A stretch of 64,000 bases of DNA from Ophiosphaerella korrae (GCA_028456385.1 JALNQF010000083.1:116162-180161), one strand, 5' to 3'; counted from the stretch's first letter, positions 42,370-54,929 are shown. Notes: generated from the letters alone by a model not told the origin. Program-made: numbers and translations.

Positions 42370-44914
42370 AACTAAGAGCGTGGTTGAGAGTGTCGATTAT
42401 AACTTCTTTGGGCTGCGCCGATGAGTACAAGAGATATAGACCTGGTGAATAATATTGAAAGGCCGATACTGAAAAGATGGAATAAGAAAATTTGGGAAGA
42501 ATTTAGGCTTATACTTATAGTTACGGAATTCGAACCACGGTGCTGCAATCCGACCTCATCGACGCCCTGATGGAGCATCCAAGCCAATGATGCATATCTA
42601 ATGCCAAAATCGAGAGGACCTTTCCAACCCCACTCCCACAACCTACTTACCTCACGTCTAGGGTCTGCCCCTACTGCACCAATCTTATAAGGGTGTGCAG
42701 CAGCAAATCACACAGCAACACACTATGCGGTAGTTTGACCGGTTACTTCGCCACCCGTCCCAATATTATGGAGGTTTAAAAAAGGAACTGGCATCAAGTT
42801 CTATAATTTCTGAATAGGCGGTGAGAACAATGCTGGGGTAGTTAAGGTCGCCGTTGCGGTCTCTTGGTAGCATCACCCTCTCTAACATATGACAAAAAGG
42901 TTTCCATTGTCACCCTCAATTGACGGTTTGACTACAACAACAGGACCTTTCTTGTTCCCCCAGGAAGTTGGAACGCCTATGGAGCAGAAGAGGTCAATGG
43001 ATGCCACTGCAGCCTTGTGGCGTCTACAGCCGTGGCCCTGCTGTAATGACATCCAAAGGGTGTGCAGTCATTGGACAAGAGTGCACCTTTTGGATATGCG
43101 CGCTTCGAGCTCGACCTGCACCAAGCACATCCTTCCACGTTGTACGTGCTTACTTGCATCGTGCAGGTAGGGCTGATCGACGACGTACCGTATCGAAACG
43201 CAACAGAGCCTCAAGTACCTCCTAGATGGAGTTTCGACACTCTGTCGAGGTCTAAGAGCTATTTTCCTGAGTAACAGTTGTGTGAGCATTGATGGCAACA
43301 GTTGGACATCCCGAAAGCGGCGTCGAAGCTGATAGGTTTGACTTATTTTGGTAAAGCGAAGTCATCCCCGAGCCCCACCATTCCTGATCGTTGGGTTTGT
43401 CGGCCCAAACGTCGCCCCTCTTTACTCGGAGGCTTGAACTAATTGTTGGTTGATCATAATACGGATAGATCGGATCCTGTCAACCAGTATCAGACGAGAA
43501 TTGCAGACATCCTGCCTCAACCCCGATGCAGCCATGCTTGCGTTACTTCTGGTTACTCGAATTCAATTTGTGGCCGCGTCACGCCCTGTCGCGCTATCAG
43601 ATGACTACCTGTTGCAGACGCACATGTTGTGAAACGAAGCCTGAGTCCCCGGGGCTGTTGGAGTTGAAAGCAGCCTGAGACATAACGGAAATACGTCTTG
43701 CTATTCGACGCCTTGATCGCTTGGAAAATCCAGTGAGTCAATTCTCATGGTGGTGTCTTTCTGATACATTTCTCTGGCTTTTTTTCACTTCTTTTCATGC
43801 ATGTTAGTCGAATTGTAGCTGAAAGTTCTTGCAGGTTGACACAGCTCTGGCTACCTAAGTTAACGAATCATCGCCACCGTGACGTTAAACCAAGACACCG
43901 AATGATTGCCCTTTCATGCCACCTCAATTGCGTACACCGCTCCTTGTCGTGAGTTAAGCATAGCCTTGCGATCTTCTACTTTCCAAGATGAAAAGACGCT
44001 CTAGTACACCAATCTGAACCTTGCAGCTTCAGCTGGCTGCATGCGCCATCTGCGATGTGGCACTCACAACATAGAGTCGGGCAGGCTCAAAAACCCTTTA
44101 CAGATAAACTGAAGGTTCACCGGTCAAGTAAATTGGGCATCACACCACCTGCGCCTCTCAAATGCATGAGCGAAGGCGTTCTATTTGCGACACTCATATG
44201 CAACATTCAAGACAATGTAGTACAATTCGGCGTAGGTCAAGGGGCAGTGTTGATAATGACAAATAGCTGTTGTAGGATACTGGCAATGAATAACCAGAGA
44301 ATGCTGATCATACTGTAATCCCAACAAGTCGTCTTTCACTACAGATGATGCGAAGAATCCAAGAGCAAGGAAAGGTTTCTAAGCCACTCCAAATTACGTC
44401 GACTTGCATTTATGCCCCTATCACCTTTTGATTAGTATAATCCAAAGGAATTTGCCTTTGCGCATCATGCCAAGCTGTGCCATGCTTCAATCTGCTTTAC
44501 AACACTATCACTAAATCGAGGACCTGGATCCTATTCATTTGGGGCAGACTATTCGGTCATGTGGAAAAGTTGAACGGCTGTATAGTCTACCCAAATGAGG
44601 TTAGAATATGGCTGTCAATGAGGGAATGTTAGACTATCACCCGTGTTTCCTTACCTTTTGTTTTAGCTGCACCTCAGCCTTCCTCCCAAAAAACTACACG
44701 GCACCCGCTCCCACTTGAACCACAGCAGCCGTTCAACCATTCAACTCACAAGATCATCAAAGTCATAGCACTTTGATCGGGAACCAATGGAACAAAGCGA
44801 AGAATATCGTCAGACCAGGTCTACCCGCCAAGCCTGACAACAAGGAAGGGACCGCTGAACCCCTAGTGACAAGGAAACTGACAAGAACGTCACCTCGACA
44901 ATCTAGAAACAACC
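42370..44914. other. Intergenic region, DUF6594-like gene to small ORF
   Basis: About 2.5 kb with no supported gene. A minus-strand B-box-like GGTTCGAATTCC near 42524-42535 has no matching tRNA stems. Open frames are short and without domains. Confidence 0.5.
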
Positions 44915-45262
44915 ATGGTGTCCTCGGCGTCCACGGGCTCGAACTCGAATCCGCCGGATACCATCTCGGTGGTAGAAACTCTCTCTCTCTCTCGATTATC
45001 AGTAAATAAGACCATGCTCAGCTACCTTGTGGACAATAGGGATATGTGGGTGTTGTTTAGGAAGTCGGATGCGCACGAGGAGTCCGACCCAGTCAAGGCG
45101 TTGTCGATGGAGGAAAGTGATGAGGCCGAGAAGGAGGAGATTGAGAAGTTTAGGGCGACAAGGAAGATGCAAGGGAAGGATACGCCGTCTCATAATCGCG
45201 TGACCAAGTTGTCGAGCGTGTATATTTCCATCTCATCTGATCTTGTTTGCCTTTGCCTGTAG
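44915..45262 (+). CDS. Possible small hydrophilic protein
   Basis: Open frame of 115 codons with a good start context (AACCATGG). The product is rich in Ser at the start and in charged residues later, with a helical acidic stretch EESDEAEKEEIEKFRATRKMQGKD. No family is recognised. The last residues may not be coding: a GTGTAT donor at about 45219 and a TAG acceptor at 45263 would replace the hydrophobic tail by a short basic one ending near 45337. No neighbour supports a role. Confidence 0.35.
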   Translation: MVSSASTGSNSNPPDTISVVETLSLSRLSVNKTMLSYLVDNRDMWVLFRKSDAHEESDPVKALSMEESDEAEKEEIEKFRATRKMQGKDTPSHNRVTKLSSVYISISSDLVCLCL

Positions 45263-45742
45263 GCTATGGGCCGTCTCCCATCTCATCTTCTCCAGATTAG
45301 TTCTGGAAGACAGGGCAATGGGATAGGCTTGAAATAAGATGAATTGACACAGATTCAGCAACGAACCCACCTGTCTTTCATGTTGACAAGTAGGAAGTAG
45401 GGTTGCGATTCCATCACAGCAAGCTGCAATTTGATTTTAGGCGATGTGTGCTTTGGTGATCGGCTGGGATCGGCCCAGCCTGTTTTGGAACAGGCGGCCA
45501 ATCAGAGGCGGCTTCACGTGTCATGAGGTGCGCCAAGCAAGCCGTTGCCGTGCCCCTGTCTGGGCAGAAACCAGTCTCGGTGCCGACGGAGCCGCGCCAT
45601 GTAAAGCCCCAAGCGTGTTTCTATCTATTATCCCACACCGTACTATCGACTCTTGACACGGCTTGATTCCCCGCTTGCCCACGTTTTCACTTATGTGGCC
45701 GCAAACGTTTTGATATAAATTAACCCAGCCCACCTTGCGTCC
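45263..45742. other. Intergenic region upstream of CDP-alcohol phosphotransferase gene
   Basis: 480 bp of probable promoter. A TATA-like GATATAAATTAAC at about 45711-45723 lies about 30 bp before the next ATG. No gene is seen. Confidence 0.5.
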
Positions 45743-47262
45743 ATGTCTCTTCCACCCCCTGTCACCCAGTCCGCCGCCATGCCCCCGAGCAAAGGTACGA
45801 ACGAGCTGCGCAATGCCCACCACAGACGGTCTGCTAACCTTTGCTGTGCGAGTGTAGAAACTGCACGGCACGAATGCGTCTCGGAGGATGCGCTGCGGCA
45901 TCTCAAAACATACAAATACTCGAGCGTTGATAAGTCCTTCATCTCCCGGTACATCCTTAAACACTACGTACGCTTCCTGCACACATGCGACCGCAACTTG
46001 ACCTGACGTGACCGTAGTGGAATGGCTTTGTCGAGCTCCTGCCGCTATGGATTGCACCGAACCTAGTCACGCTGTTGGGCTTCTTCTTCATATTGGGCAA
46101 TGTTCTGCTGCTCGAGCTGTACATACCGGATCTGGTCGGACCAGCACCCTCATGGGTGTACTACAGCTTCGCTTTTGGCATGTGGATGTACTCGACCATG
46201 GACAACGTCGACGGAAAGCAGGCACGCCGCACCGGAACATCGAGCCCCCTGGGCGAACTTTTTGAGTATGTGATATGAAAGCCCAATGCGCCAACCCCAG
46301 ACTGATTTGAGATAGTCACGGTATTGATTCTCTCAACTGCACCCTCGCGAGCCTTTTGGAAACTGCAGCTGTTGGATACGGTTCCACTAAGATTGGTGCT
46401 TTTACCGCTTTGATCCCTGTTCTCCCCATGTTCTTTTCGACCTGGGAGACATACCATACGCATACGTTATATCTGGGCTACTTCAATGGTCCCACAGGTA
46501 GAGCAACACTCATGGTGAATTGTTGATTTTTGCTAACAGCTAGTAGAGGGACTGATACTAGCATGCCTCTTTATCTGCGCGTCTGGCTACTTTGGTCCTG
46601 AGATTTGGTCAACTCCCCTCGCCCAATACTTTCCATCCTACGAAGCACAAATCGGCGACATCACCCTCAAGGAGCTTTGGGTCCCAATCATACTATTTAC
46701 CTTCTTCGTGGCGCATCTGCCAGCCTGCATCGTAAACGTCGCACGAGCCCGTCGTGCCAGAAACCAACCTGTCCTACCATTAATCTACGAGTGGACGCCT
46801 CTGGTCGTATTCGTTGTATGCACCATAGCCTGGCTCGGGTCGCCATACTCGCACCTTCTAGACGACAACCACCTGGTCCTGTACTGCCTAACCATGTCCC
46901 TGGTCTTTGGACGCATGACAACTAAAATCATCTTAGCGCATCTCACTCACCAGCCATTCCCGTACTGGACCGTCATGCTCGTGCCCATGATTGGCGGCGC
47001 ATTACTCGTCAACCACCCCTACTTCACCATCCCAGGAACCACCTTCGGACCCGTCTCTGCAACCTTCGAGCTTTGGTACCTCCGCGCGTACTTTGTCTTC
47101 GCCGCGGTCGTGTACGGCCGCTGGGCGCATCTCGTCATCACGAGCATCTGCAACTACCTCGGCATCAACTGCCTGACGATTCCACAGAACGCAGCAGAGA
47201 AGAACGCACGCGCCAACGGTACGGCAAACGGCGTACACCACGAAAAAGGCCGCAAGGACTGA
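45743..47262 (+). CDS. Choline/ethanolamine phosphotransferase (CDP-alcohol phosphotransferase)
   Basis: Five exons, 45743-45794, 45858-45967, 46018-46265, 46316-46497 and 46547-47262, 435 aa. The enzyme transfers phosphocholine or phosphoethanolamine from its CDP form to diacylglycerol, the last step of the Kennedy pathway, in ER/Golgi membranes. Seen: the N-terminal block [20 protein letters not shown], then [10 protein letters not shown], and the signature [23 protein letters not shown], created by splicing of exons 3 and 4. Multiple membrane helices follow. The first intron (63 nt, with a GCTAAC branch) is a multiple of three with no stop, so it can be misread as coding. Yeast Cpt1 and Ept1 cannot be told apart here. 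Confidence 0.92.
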
Positions 47263-48037
47263 GCCTGCGTTTCCGCGTAATCATGATGCCCGTTTTTTTG
47301 CATCACATAGTTACACACAACGGCTTGGCCCGTTTCAATCTTTTGCATGACCGCATTAGCGCACCTGGATTCTGAGCATATCCTTTTAGACACCCGGCGC
47401 CACAGTTATCACTGCGCTCCGCCCATATTTTTCACGACACTCACGCCAAAGTACGCCTTATTAATATTTGTAATCTTCAGAATTGGAGCAGAGGGGCTAG
47501 GCTAGGCTAGGACAGAGATTGCTATGGCTCGGTGATCACTATCTGTTTTGCTTGGTTCGTTCTTGTGTGTAGGGTTTTTCTTGCATAGAGCATGCAGTGC
47601 TTTTGTTTGAGATCGGGAAGGAGTGGAGCACGGGCTAGCAAGCGAGGCCAGCCGAAAGCACCTAGCCTTCCCAAACTAGCCAATCAAAAACGGATGCCCC
47701 CAACGCGTCACTGCGCCCCAATCGCTCAACCGCTGCCTTTGCATCGCAGTGATTTCTATATTTGCACGCCAGCCTGCCTCACATGCTTGTACGTGTGTTG
47801 TGCAGCGTCGCTGCCGTGCTGTGAATGACTCCTCTGGACTATTTTCCGGCCGTGTTTTCAGTCATGGCTCCGCTGCAAACGAGCAACGATGGCTGTGAGG
47901 CTGGCTGATGGCGCAGTGGCACGGTTTAGCCCGGGGGCTGAAGCGGCCAGGCGTCTTCACAAATAAAGGATGCTCGCCTGCATGACACCCGTTAGTTTGT
48001 CCCAGTCGCTCGAAACTCGTGGCCCGTTTTCTTTACC
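47263..48037. other. Intergenic region, phosphotransferase to membrane protein gene
   Basis: 775 bp between genes on the same strand. It holds the GGCTA-type repeat GGCTAGGCTAGGACA near 47500 and promoter sequence for the next gene. No gene or RNA is recognised. Confidence 0.5.
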
Positions 48038-49283
48038 ATGGCGTGGAAAGTGTTTGATTGTGCGGAGAGCCATCCGAATTGCGCGGCCCGCAACCAAACC
48101 ATCGAGGCGAATCCGGATATTGCGGGCGTTGGCGTACGTTGTCTGGAAAAGTGTGTGACTATGCTGAGTGCGACAGGTCGTTATCTCGTTTCTCATGACA
48201 ACGTGTCTCGCGTTCCTGATTGCGTTTACCGTTATTTTTCTCGACCGGTACGAACAAGTCATCAACCTGTACCGGCGGTACGTCTCGAAGCAGACGGAGG
48301 ACTACGAACAGAACTACAATGGGCCGTATTGGCGCTCCACGGCGTTTTGGTCGCGCGTACTGAGCAAGAACTTGCTAGCATTTAGCGACACGCAACTACT
48401 TACTGGATTGGCAATTCAGTTCACCGGCATGATCAAACACTGCGACTTGACTGTATATCACTGGCGTATTGTAACGGAGCTTGCATTCCTGACGACGGTC
48501 ACACATCTCCTTGCTGTCGTGGCGCTGCGAAACTATTTCGTCAAGTATCGGTGGATCAACCTTCCGCGAATCTTCTTCATGGCAGCCAATCTCGGATTAC
48601 TGGGTTATACATCTTTCATCGCGTACTCGTATGAACTCGCCGGGCTCGACCTTTCGACGTCTCTGGCTTGCTTTTTCAAGGGCGACCGTCCAAAGTTCAA
48701 GTCAGCGTTTGGAGGAAAGTGGGCAGGCCTGCTCATCGGGGCAATTGGCGGACACGTCACGGTAATACTTGCCATGTACATTTTGAAAGAGCCAGAAAAG
48801 GGCGGGAGAAAAGAGTGGTGGTACTGGATTGGTGCGGCGTTCCGTACGTGGATTATCGCGCCTATCTACGCCATGTATGGACTCTACATGGCTGGTAGCG
48901 GTTTGCAGTACACGCAGGCACTCGGGACGCCAAATGTAAACATGAATGGCAGCGAGAGCGAGTGGAATTTTGGCCAGTTCCTGCCCGTGTTGCTGCTTGC
49001 GCTGCCGCTATTTGCGGGTTGGGAAAGTTTCTGGGAGGAGAAAGACGAGGACCGCGAGAATCGGTTTGGAAGGACTAACAGAAAGACTTGGCAACAGGGA
49101 GGTAATACACGGGTTGAAGTAACGGAGGTACAGAAGCAGGTCAGTAGTGAGAGAAGGCGATTGGAGAGAAGTGTCTCTGTTGAGGAAAGGACGATTGAAA
49201 GCCAAGGACCAACGCCAGTACAGAGTCCTAGGCAAGAGGCTGTACCGAGGTTTTCGACGACACCGAATGTTGTATCGAGGTGA
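48038..49283 (+). CDS. Fungal multi-pass membrane protein of unknown function
   Basis: Exons 48038-48133 and 48177-49283, 400 aa. The 32-residue first exon (MAWKVFDCAESHPNCAARNQ) joins via GTACGT...CAG to VVISFLMTTCLAFLIAFTVIF, the first membrane segment. About seven hydrophobic segments follow, interrupted by a loop with YRRYVSKQTEDYEQN and by GDRPKFKSAFGGKWAGL. The tail after about residue 315 is hydrophilic and Arg/Glu-rich. The N-terminal ANPDIAGVGV pattern recurs in uncharacterised fungal membrane proteins, from memory. No transport or enzyme motif is recognised. Confidence 0.75.
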
Positions 49284-50287
49284 GCTAGGGGTTGTATTGT
49301 AGCGTTTAGATATTACGAAATTACGACTGATCCACACCAAGGGTGCGTGAGAGTATGACGCACGCTGGCCTATTACTCAGTTGATGTCAGGGGAAGGAGC
49401 GTGTCATCCATTGATGTGTAGCTGACTCTGACTTCGATCCGTGTACGTTTCTCAAAGACCTCCAGCCCCGAAGTTTGTTGCTGACAGAAATACAGTTTGA
49501 AGAAGTGGGCTTATCTCTAGAAGTCGTATGAGCGTACGATGTGGACATGTAGTCGCAGGATTCGATGATTGGAAGGCCCACTTCACCCCGAATCAGGAAA
49601 GAAATCCTCAGACTCCACTTCATCGCCATCTCCATCGCTACGCAGATACAGTCCGCATACTACCGACGGGGGCACCATGCATTCCTTGCAGACATGCATC
49701 TCTAGTACGTTCACCTCGCTTCCAGAAAAGCTACAGTCCTCTGCGGCAGCATCCGCGCCAGTTGAGCCTCATCTCCACAGCTCGGCTTGTAGCGGCCCAA
49801 ATGTCCTCCGCTCATCGGCGAAGGCAATACGCACCGCATCTTGAACAGTGCTCACCCATCTCGCACCAAAGCCGAGGAAACGCGATTTGCGCACCAAAGG
49901 ATCCCCAAGTGATGCAACGAAGGGGTGCAACAAGTGGTTGACTGCACGGCACAAGGGGCGAATTTCCCCGCCTTTTCTAGCTGGGGTATTTGCATTACGT
50001 ACATGTTATTGGTTCCCCAGACCCGTCCTACAGGGACACCACCAGCGCCATGATATGCCCAGCATGACGGATGAGCCACCTGAACACAACCGCTCTAGGC
50101 AGGTCCTAACAGGGTTTACTCGCTGACACACTGGCCATCAGATTGTGAAAACTCTGCTATCACCGTAGATAAGCTCTCAATCTTCTCGTCGCGAGGACAG
50201 CCAGTATATAATATCTGCCCTTCCGTCTTGCTATGTCGTGATTCTGGGTGTGGCGATCCGAACTTACACGGGACACGATTTACAACT
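49284..50287. other. Intergenic region upstream of amino-acid permease gene
   Basis: About 1 kb without a supported gene. It should contain the permease promoter. Open frames at 49528-49941 lack recognisable content. Confidence 0.5.
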
Positions 50288-52030
50288 ATGCCGAACCACC
50301 ACATTGTGCCCAGTGCCGGAGATCCTGAGAAGGGTCATGATGCGACGTATGGATATGATGGAAAAGGAGGAGCTTATGAGGAGCCGTTTGTGCATGGATA
50401 TGCCACGGTCGCTGATGCTTCAGGAACTGGAGGAGGAAACACGCATCGAGGTTTGAAGAGTCGACACATTCAGTTCCTGTAGGTCATATCATATTTTTAC
50501 ATTATTCAAATACTGATTTCCATCAGGGCTCTTGGTGGTGCTATTGGAACAGGGCTTTTCGTCGGCTCTGGTGCGATTCTCAGCTTGGTTGGTCCTGCTC
50601 CTCTGTTCATGGCCTATCTTAGCATGATGATTGTGGTCTGGAATGTAATGAATAACCTGGCCGAGATTGTGACATATTTGCCCATGCAGGGTATCACAAT
50701 TCCCTACTTTGTCAAACGGTTCGTGGACCCAAGTTTGGCCTTTGCTGCTGGTTGGAATTATTGGTATGCCTATGCGATTTTGGTAGCTGCGGAAGCCACC
50801 GCTGGAGCCATTCTCCTTGATTATTGGGAAACGCCTGTTCATTCTGCTGTCTGGATTACCATATTCCTCCTCGTCGTCCTCTTCCTTAACATTGTCGCTG
50901 TCGAGATTTTCGGGGAGGCAGAGTTTTGGTTTGCATCTATTAAGTTCATCACCATCATGGGCTTGATCACCCTTGGGTTCGTCATCATGCTCGGCGGTAG
51001 TCCAAATGATCAAGGCCGGCTAGGCTTCCGATATTGGCGCGACCCAGGCGCATTCAAACCGTACATTGTAGGAGGAAGCGCAGGCCGATTTTTGGCTTAC
51101 TGGACTGCTTTTGTCCGAGCTGGATTTGCCTTCATTACTTCCCCTGAGTTAATTGCTCTCTCTGCTGGAGAGACGATTGCACCGCGTCGGAATATTCCCA
51201 AGGCTGCAGGACGATTCGTCTATCGTTTGGCTATCTTTTATGGCTTTGGCTCCTTCATTATTGGAGTAATTGTTCCATCAGACGACAAGCGGCTCCTCAG
51301 CCCTAGCTCGAACGCCTCCGCATCTCCCTTCGTCATCGGAATTGGAAGGGCCGGAATCGCTGGCCTGAACCATGTTATCAATGCCGCAGTGCTAACATCT
51401 GCCTGGTCCGCAGGAAACGCTTTTCTATTCTCTGGATCTCGTGTCCTCTATGGCATGGCTCTAAACGGCGAAGCGCCCAGAATATTTGGCAAAACAACTA
51501 AGAAAGGTGTGCCATGGGCCGCAGTTTTGGCCACATGGGCAGTTGGATTCCTCGCGTACCTTAACGTCTCCAGCACCGGCGCACAAGTCTTCACCTGGTT
51601 TTCCAACATCTCCACTATCTCCGGCTTCATCGCATGGATCGTCGTTATGATTACGTACATCCGCTTCCGCAAAGCCATGGTTTTCAACAACATGCTCTCC
51701 GAGCTCCCCTACCGCACGCCCCTCCAGCCCTACTTCACCTACTTCATCCTCAGCGTCGTCTCGCTCCTCACCCTCACCAACGGCTTCCAGGTCTTCGTGA
51801 CGTCCAAATGGGCCGTCTCCGACTTCCTCGCCGCATACATTACCATTCCCATCTTCTTGGCGCTGTACCTTGGCCACAAGATTTGGTTCCGCACCCCATT
51901 TGCTATCAAGGTTAAGAATATCGACATCATGTCTGGCAAGAGGGAAATGGACGAGTTTTGCAAAAATGATATTTCGGGCGCACCGGTGCCCAAGAATATC
52001 TGGCAGAGGATTTGGTTTTGGATTGCGTAG
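50288..52030 (+). CDS. Amino-acid permease (APC superfamily, YAT type)
   Basis: Exons 50288-50478 and 50527-52030, 564 aa. Fungal YAT permeases are plasma-membrane proton symporters for amino acids. Seen: a hydrophilic N-terminal tail, then the signature LKSRHIQFLALGGAIGTGLF, formed across the single intron, about 12 membrane helices, and the AGETIAPRRNIPKA block after helix 5. The C-terminal cytosolic end is short. The length and the TYLPMQGITIPYF region resemble proline and general amino-acid permeases, but substrate cannot be assigned safely. The splice (GTAGGT..CAG) is in frame, and the start ATG at 50288 gives a tail of usual size. Confidence 0.93.
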
Positions 52031-52633
52031 TGAGGTGGAGGGTGTATATATGTGAATGGAATCTATGTTTTTGTGATTTGGGTTTTTTTTTTACGGAACG
52101 AGACTAAGTTACTAGAGCGTGGCACCGTCCGTGACCGATATGAAGTACGTTGTTTTTCTAGGGAAGGTAAGGATTGTTGGGAACGAAGCGGAGCGCAGAG
52201 GGTGTATGCGCCAATTCCCACGTGACGAGAGGTAAGTGCAGATGCGCACCACCTTTGAAGCCCATGATTCCAACTCTGCTGCACCGCTTTGACATCACGT
52301 TTCTCACAGCCGCATGGCCTATTTTTATTTCGCCCCATTCAGTCGTTACAGGCATGTACAATGCCTCTGAGCCTCTGTCAGAGACGTCATCATAGCGCTG
52401 TCACTTTTTCTCTCCGACAAAATATCCAAGTCTGGCCAGAAAAACCTCAAAGAGCACTTCCTACGCGTCTCTATTCAAACTAGAGTCATTCGACAAACAC
52501 AGATTCACTTTCAAAAAAGGGGTATATTATGCTCAGCAAGAAATGCACGTCTCAATCACACAGCACATGAACCCCTCGCGCCAAAACACGTAACGTACAC
52601 TAAGCCACGTGATGTAAATTGTGTTAAAAGCAC
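52031..52633. other. Intergenic region between convergent permease and kinase genes
   Basis: About 600 bp of 3' flanks. A T run lies at 52084-52092. No gene, RNA gene or long repeat is seen. Confidence 0.5.
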
Positions 52634-53973
52634 CTAGTCCTCCGATCCATCCTCGGGTAACGTCTGCAACAGCTCTTGCACGATACTAATCAACCCATCA
52701 ACATCTGGGCGCTCGCCTGGCTCTAACTTGAGACACTGGCGCACAACCTCCTTGACAGGATCGCTGATCGCATCTTCAGTCTGCTTCGCTTTGCCGCGTT
52801 GCGGGCCCTCGTCGGGGAAGCGCCAGTCGCCGCCGAGCACGCAGATACTCAAGGAGCCGCCCGTTTCGTCGGATCTGAACTCAAAGGGACTCTTGCCGAC
52901 GAGGCACGCATACAGCGTGCAGCCGAGCGACCAGATGTCTACCTTTGTGTCGATTACGGAGCCGGTTTTGACGTCGAAGAGTTCAGGGGCGCGGTAGGGC
53001 ATGGTGGAGTGTTCGGCGGCGAGGTCTTGGACTTGGAGGGCGAGGGAGCGGGATGTGATGGGTGTGGGGGAGGGGGCGAGGGAGCCGAGGTCCATGAGGA
53101 TGGGAGTTTTGCCGTCGTCGTCTATCATTATGTTGCCTGTGTGGTGTTAGTTGTGGTCCCGCCCATCGGCTATGACGGGACATACCAGGCTTGATATCTC
53201 TGTGTGCATACGCCCGTTCGCCCCCTGGCGCGATGCCGTTTTGTGCGGTGGTAGCTTCTGATTCTTCCAGGAGGCCCTCAGCTTCCTGCTCGTCGTCATC
53301 GTCGTGCTCGCGGTGTTTCCTGTTCGGCCGCATCTCCATGCTCTCAGCAGCCTCGGCATCCGCGCGCGCAGCTTCCCTCCGGGCTTTTTTCGCCTTGCCC
53401 TCGCTCTTCGCACCACCAGGTCCGCTCTGCACTTTATACTGATGCATAGCCTTGAGCGCCTTGCACACACCCAAGAACAGCACCATTAGCCTCCGCTCGG
53501 GGAACTTGGTGTGGTTGACTAGGTTCGCATTGATCATGTCTTGGAGGTTGCCGCGGCGGTAGTACGGCAGGAGAATGTAGACCGTTTTCGCCGACGCATC
53601 TGACTTGTCCGTTTCAACCGAGTAGTCTATCGAATGGATGATATTTGGGTGCGGCGAGAAGAGCGAGTATGCCTCGACTTCCTTGAGCGCCAGGCTCACG
53701 CTTTCCTGGCCAAACGGACAACGAATCTTCTTGAGCGCAAGAAGCTGCTGATTCGAGTTATCCTGCACGAGGTAGACATAAGAAAAACCGCCCTGTAGCA
53801 GTGGTTAGTCCATGCGTGGCCAATTGCAACGCCGCAGCGCATACCTCGCCGAGCAACCGCAGTATCTTAAAGCTCCGGCTGTTGATCTTGAGTTGTGGAG
53901 AGCTTGGAAAGCACACCATGCAGTTTGTAAACGAGTAGACTACATCCAGGAAGTAAGTCCCTAGCGACCCCAT
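52634..53973 (-). CDS. STK16/Env7-type Ser/Thr protein kinase
   Basis: Three exons, 53973-53845, 53792-53186 and 53136-52634, 412 aa. STK16/Env7 kinases belong to the NAK group and are lipid-anchored to Golgi or vacuole membranes. Seen: Met-Gly N-terminus (possible myristoylation), Cys18 and Cys21 (possible palmitoylation), glycine loop GEGGFSYV (42-49), Lys64, the catalytic HRD (240-242) with Asn247, and DLG at 261-263 in place of DFG, which is normal for STK16. YRAPEL and the DIWSLGC block follow. Between helices D and E there is an insert of about 70 residues, charged and low-complexity (KSEGKAKKARREAARADAE... DDDDEQEAE). The exon 1-2 junction lies inside the glycine loop. Confidence 0.9.
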
Positions 53974-54426
53974 TGCTGCGGCTGTGTGGAGGAAAGTGCG
54001 ATGGAGTAGACGTTGTTGACAGCTTGCGAGCTCAACGCCGAGCTATGCAGCGATTAATTGATGCGACTTGCGGTTCGCGCGGTCTATAGAATTCGGGACA
54101 GAAGAAGCAGAGATTGGCAACTGAAGCTTTGTACGCGGAAAAGTGGCAGTTTTGATGTGTCCTGAATGTGAGATGATGCGCAGCTCGTGCTTGCGGAGCT
54201 GACGAAGTGACTTGCGTCCGAGCATCCGCCAAGTTGTGGCTGTGAAACGCGCCCCAAGCTTGGACGTTGAGAGTTTCCTGGTATAGATAAGCGTTGCCAC
54301 TCCGTACACTAATGATTTGGGAAGGATGAAGCAAGACGACGACGCACACCCGGGCCTCCATCTGTAATGTGTGGACTATATACTATAGATTTTACCCTTC
54401 TTTCACTTGTCAAAACAAGCTCCAAT
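53974..54426. other. Region between kinase gene and tRNA-Ala
   Basis: About 450 bp, the probable promoter of the kinase gene plus 5' flank of the tRNA. A TATA-like TATATACTATAGATT lies near 54373-54391, about 40-55 bp before the tRNA. No gene is seen. Confidence 0.5.
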
Positions 54427-54517
54427 GGGCGTGTGGCTCAGTGGTAGAGCGTCCGCTTTGCATCATCTTCATGTGATCGTCTGCGGAAGGTCCGGGTTTC
54501 GATCACCCGCCCGTCCA
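54427..54517 (+). tRNA. tRNA-Ala(UGC): tRNA-Ala (anticodon UGC) with a 19-nt intron
   Basis: A full cloverleaf can be drawn: acceptor GGGCGTG with CCCGTCC and discriminator A; D-arm GCTC-AGTGGTA-GAGC; anticodon stem TCCGC/GCGGA; T-arm CGGGT-TTCGATC-ACCCG. The anticodon TGC at 54459-54461 is followed by one base and then an intron at 54463-54481, the standard position after base 37. The G3-U70 pair, the identity element for alanine, is present. The mature length is 72 nt. A T run follows downstream as a Pol III terminator (54520-54524). Confidence 0.93.
54463..54481 (+). other. tRNA-Ala intron
   Basis: Nineteen bases inserted between positions 37 and 38. Removing them gives a normal 7-base anticodon loop on a perfect 5-bp stem. 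Confidence 0.85.
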
Positions 54518-54929
54518 CATTTTTGCAATTTATCATTCCTTTTTTGCTTGACGTTCTTTTACAGCAAACTACGCTATTTCTACTAGTCTCGGTTTTCCTG
54601 CAGTCACTACCTTTTTTTTCAAGTTATTTTTCTGTGGCGGCTTGAATGATAAATTACGTATTCACATTTTGCAGTCCTCTCCTCAAGATGTAAAAATGCA
54701 TGAATAATCTGGGTATGTAAACTAAACACAACTAAACTAACAAGATACGACGGCCAAATTCTCATTCAGCCCATGTCTAAGATACCTCCCAAAGCGGACG
54801 ACAAAGAAAAAGGAACGGGTCGGGGCTCCAAATACTGGCATCCGTGCTGAAAAGGGGGGCAGTCTTTGGAAGGTCGTGGGGTGTAAGGTGGGGTGTAAGG
54901 CGGGGTATGTTGAAGTCAAGGAGAAGGGA
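54518..54929. other. Region between tRNA-Ala and SDR gene
   Basis: About 410 bp. T-rich tracts (54520-54550, 54610-54630) include the tRNA terminator. GGGGTGTAAGG is repeated near 54878-54901, close to the SDR stop. No gene is seen. Confidence 0.5.

Noticed and set aside
42500..42560. Minus-strand B-box-like GGTTCGAATTCC
   Set aside because: T-stem and acceptor stem do not pair; no tRNA can be folded.
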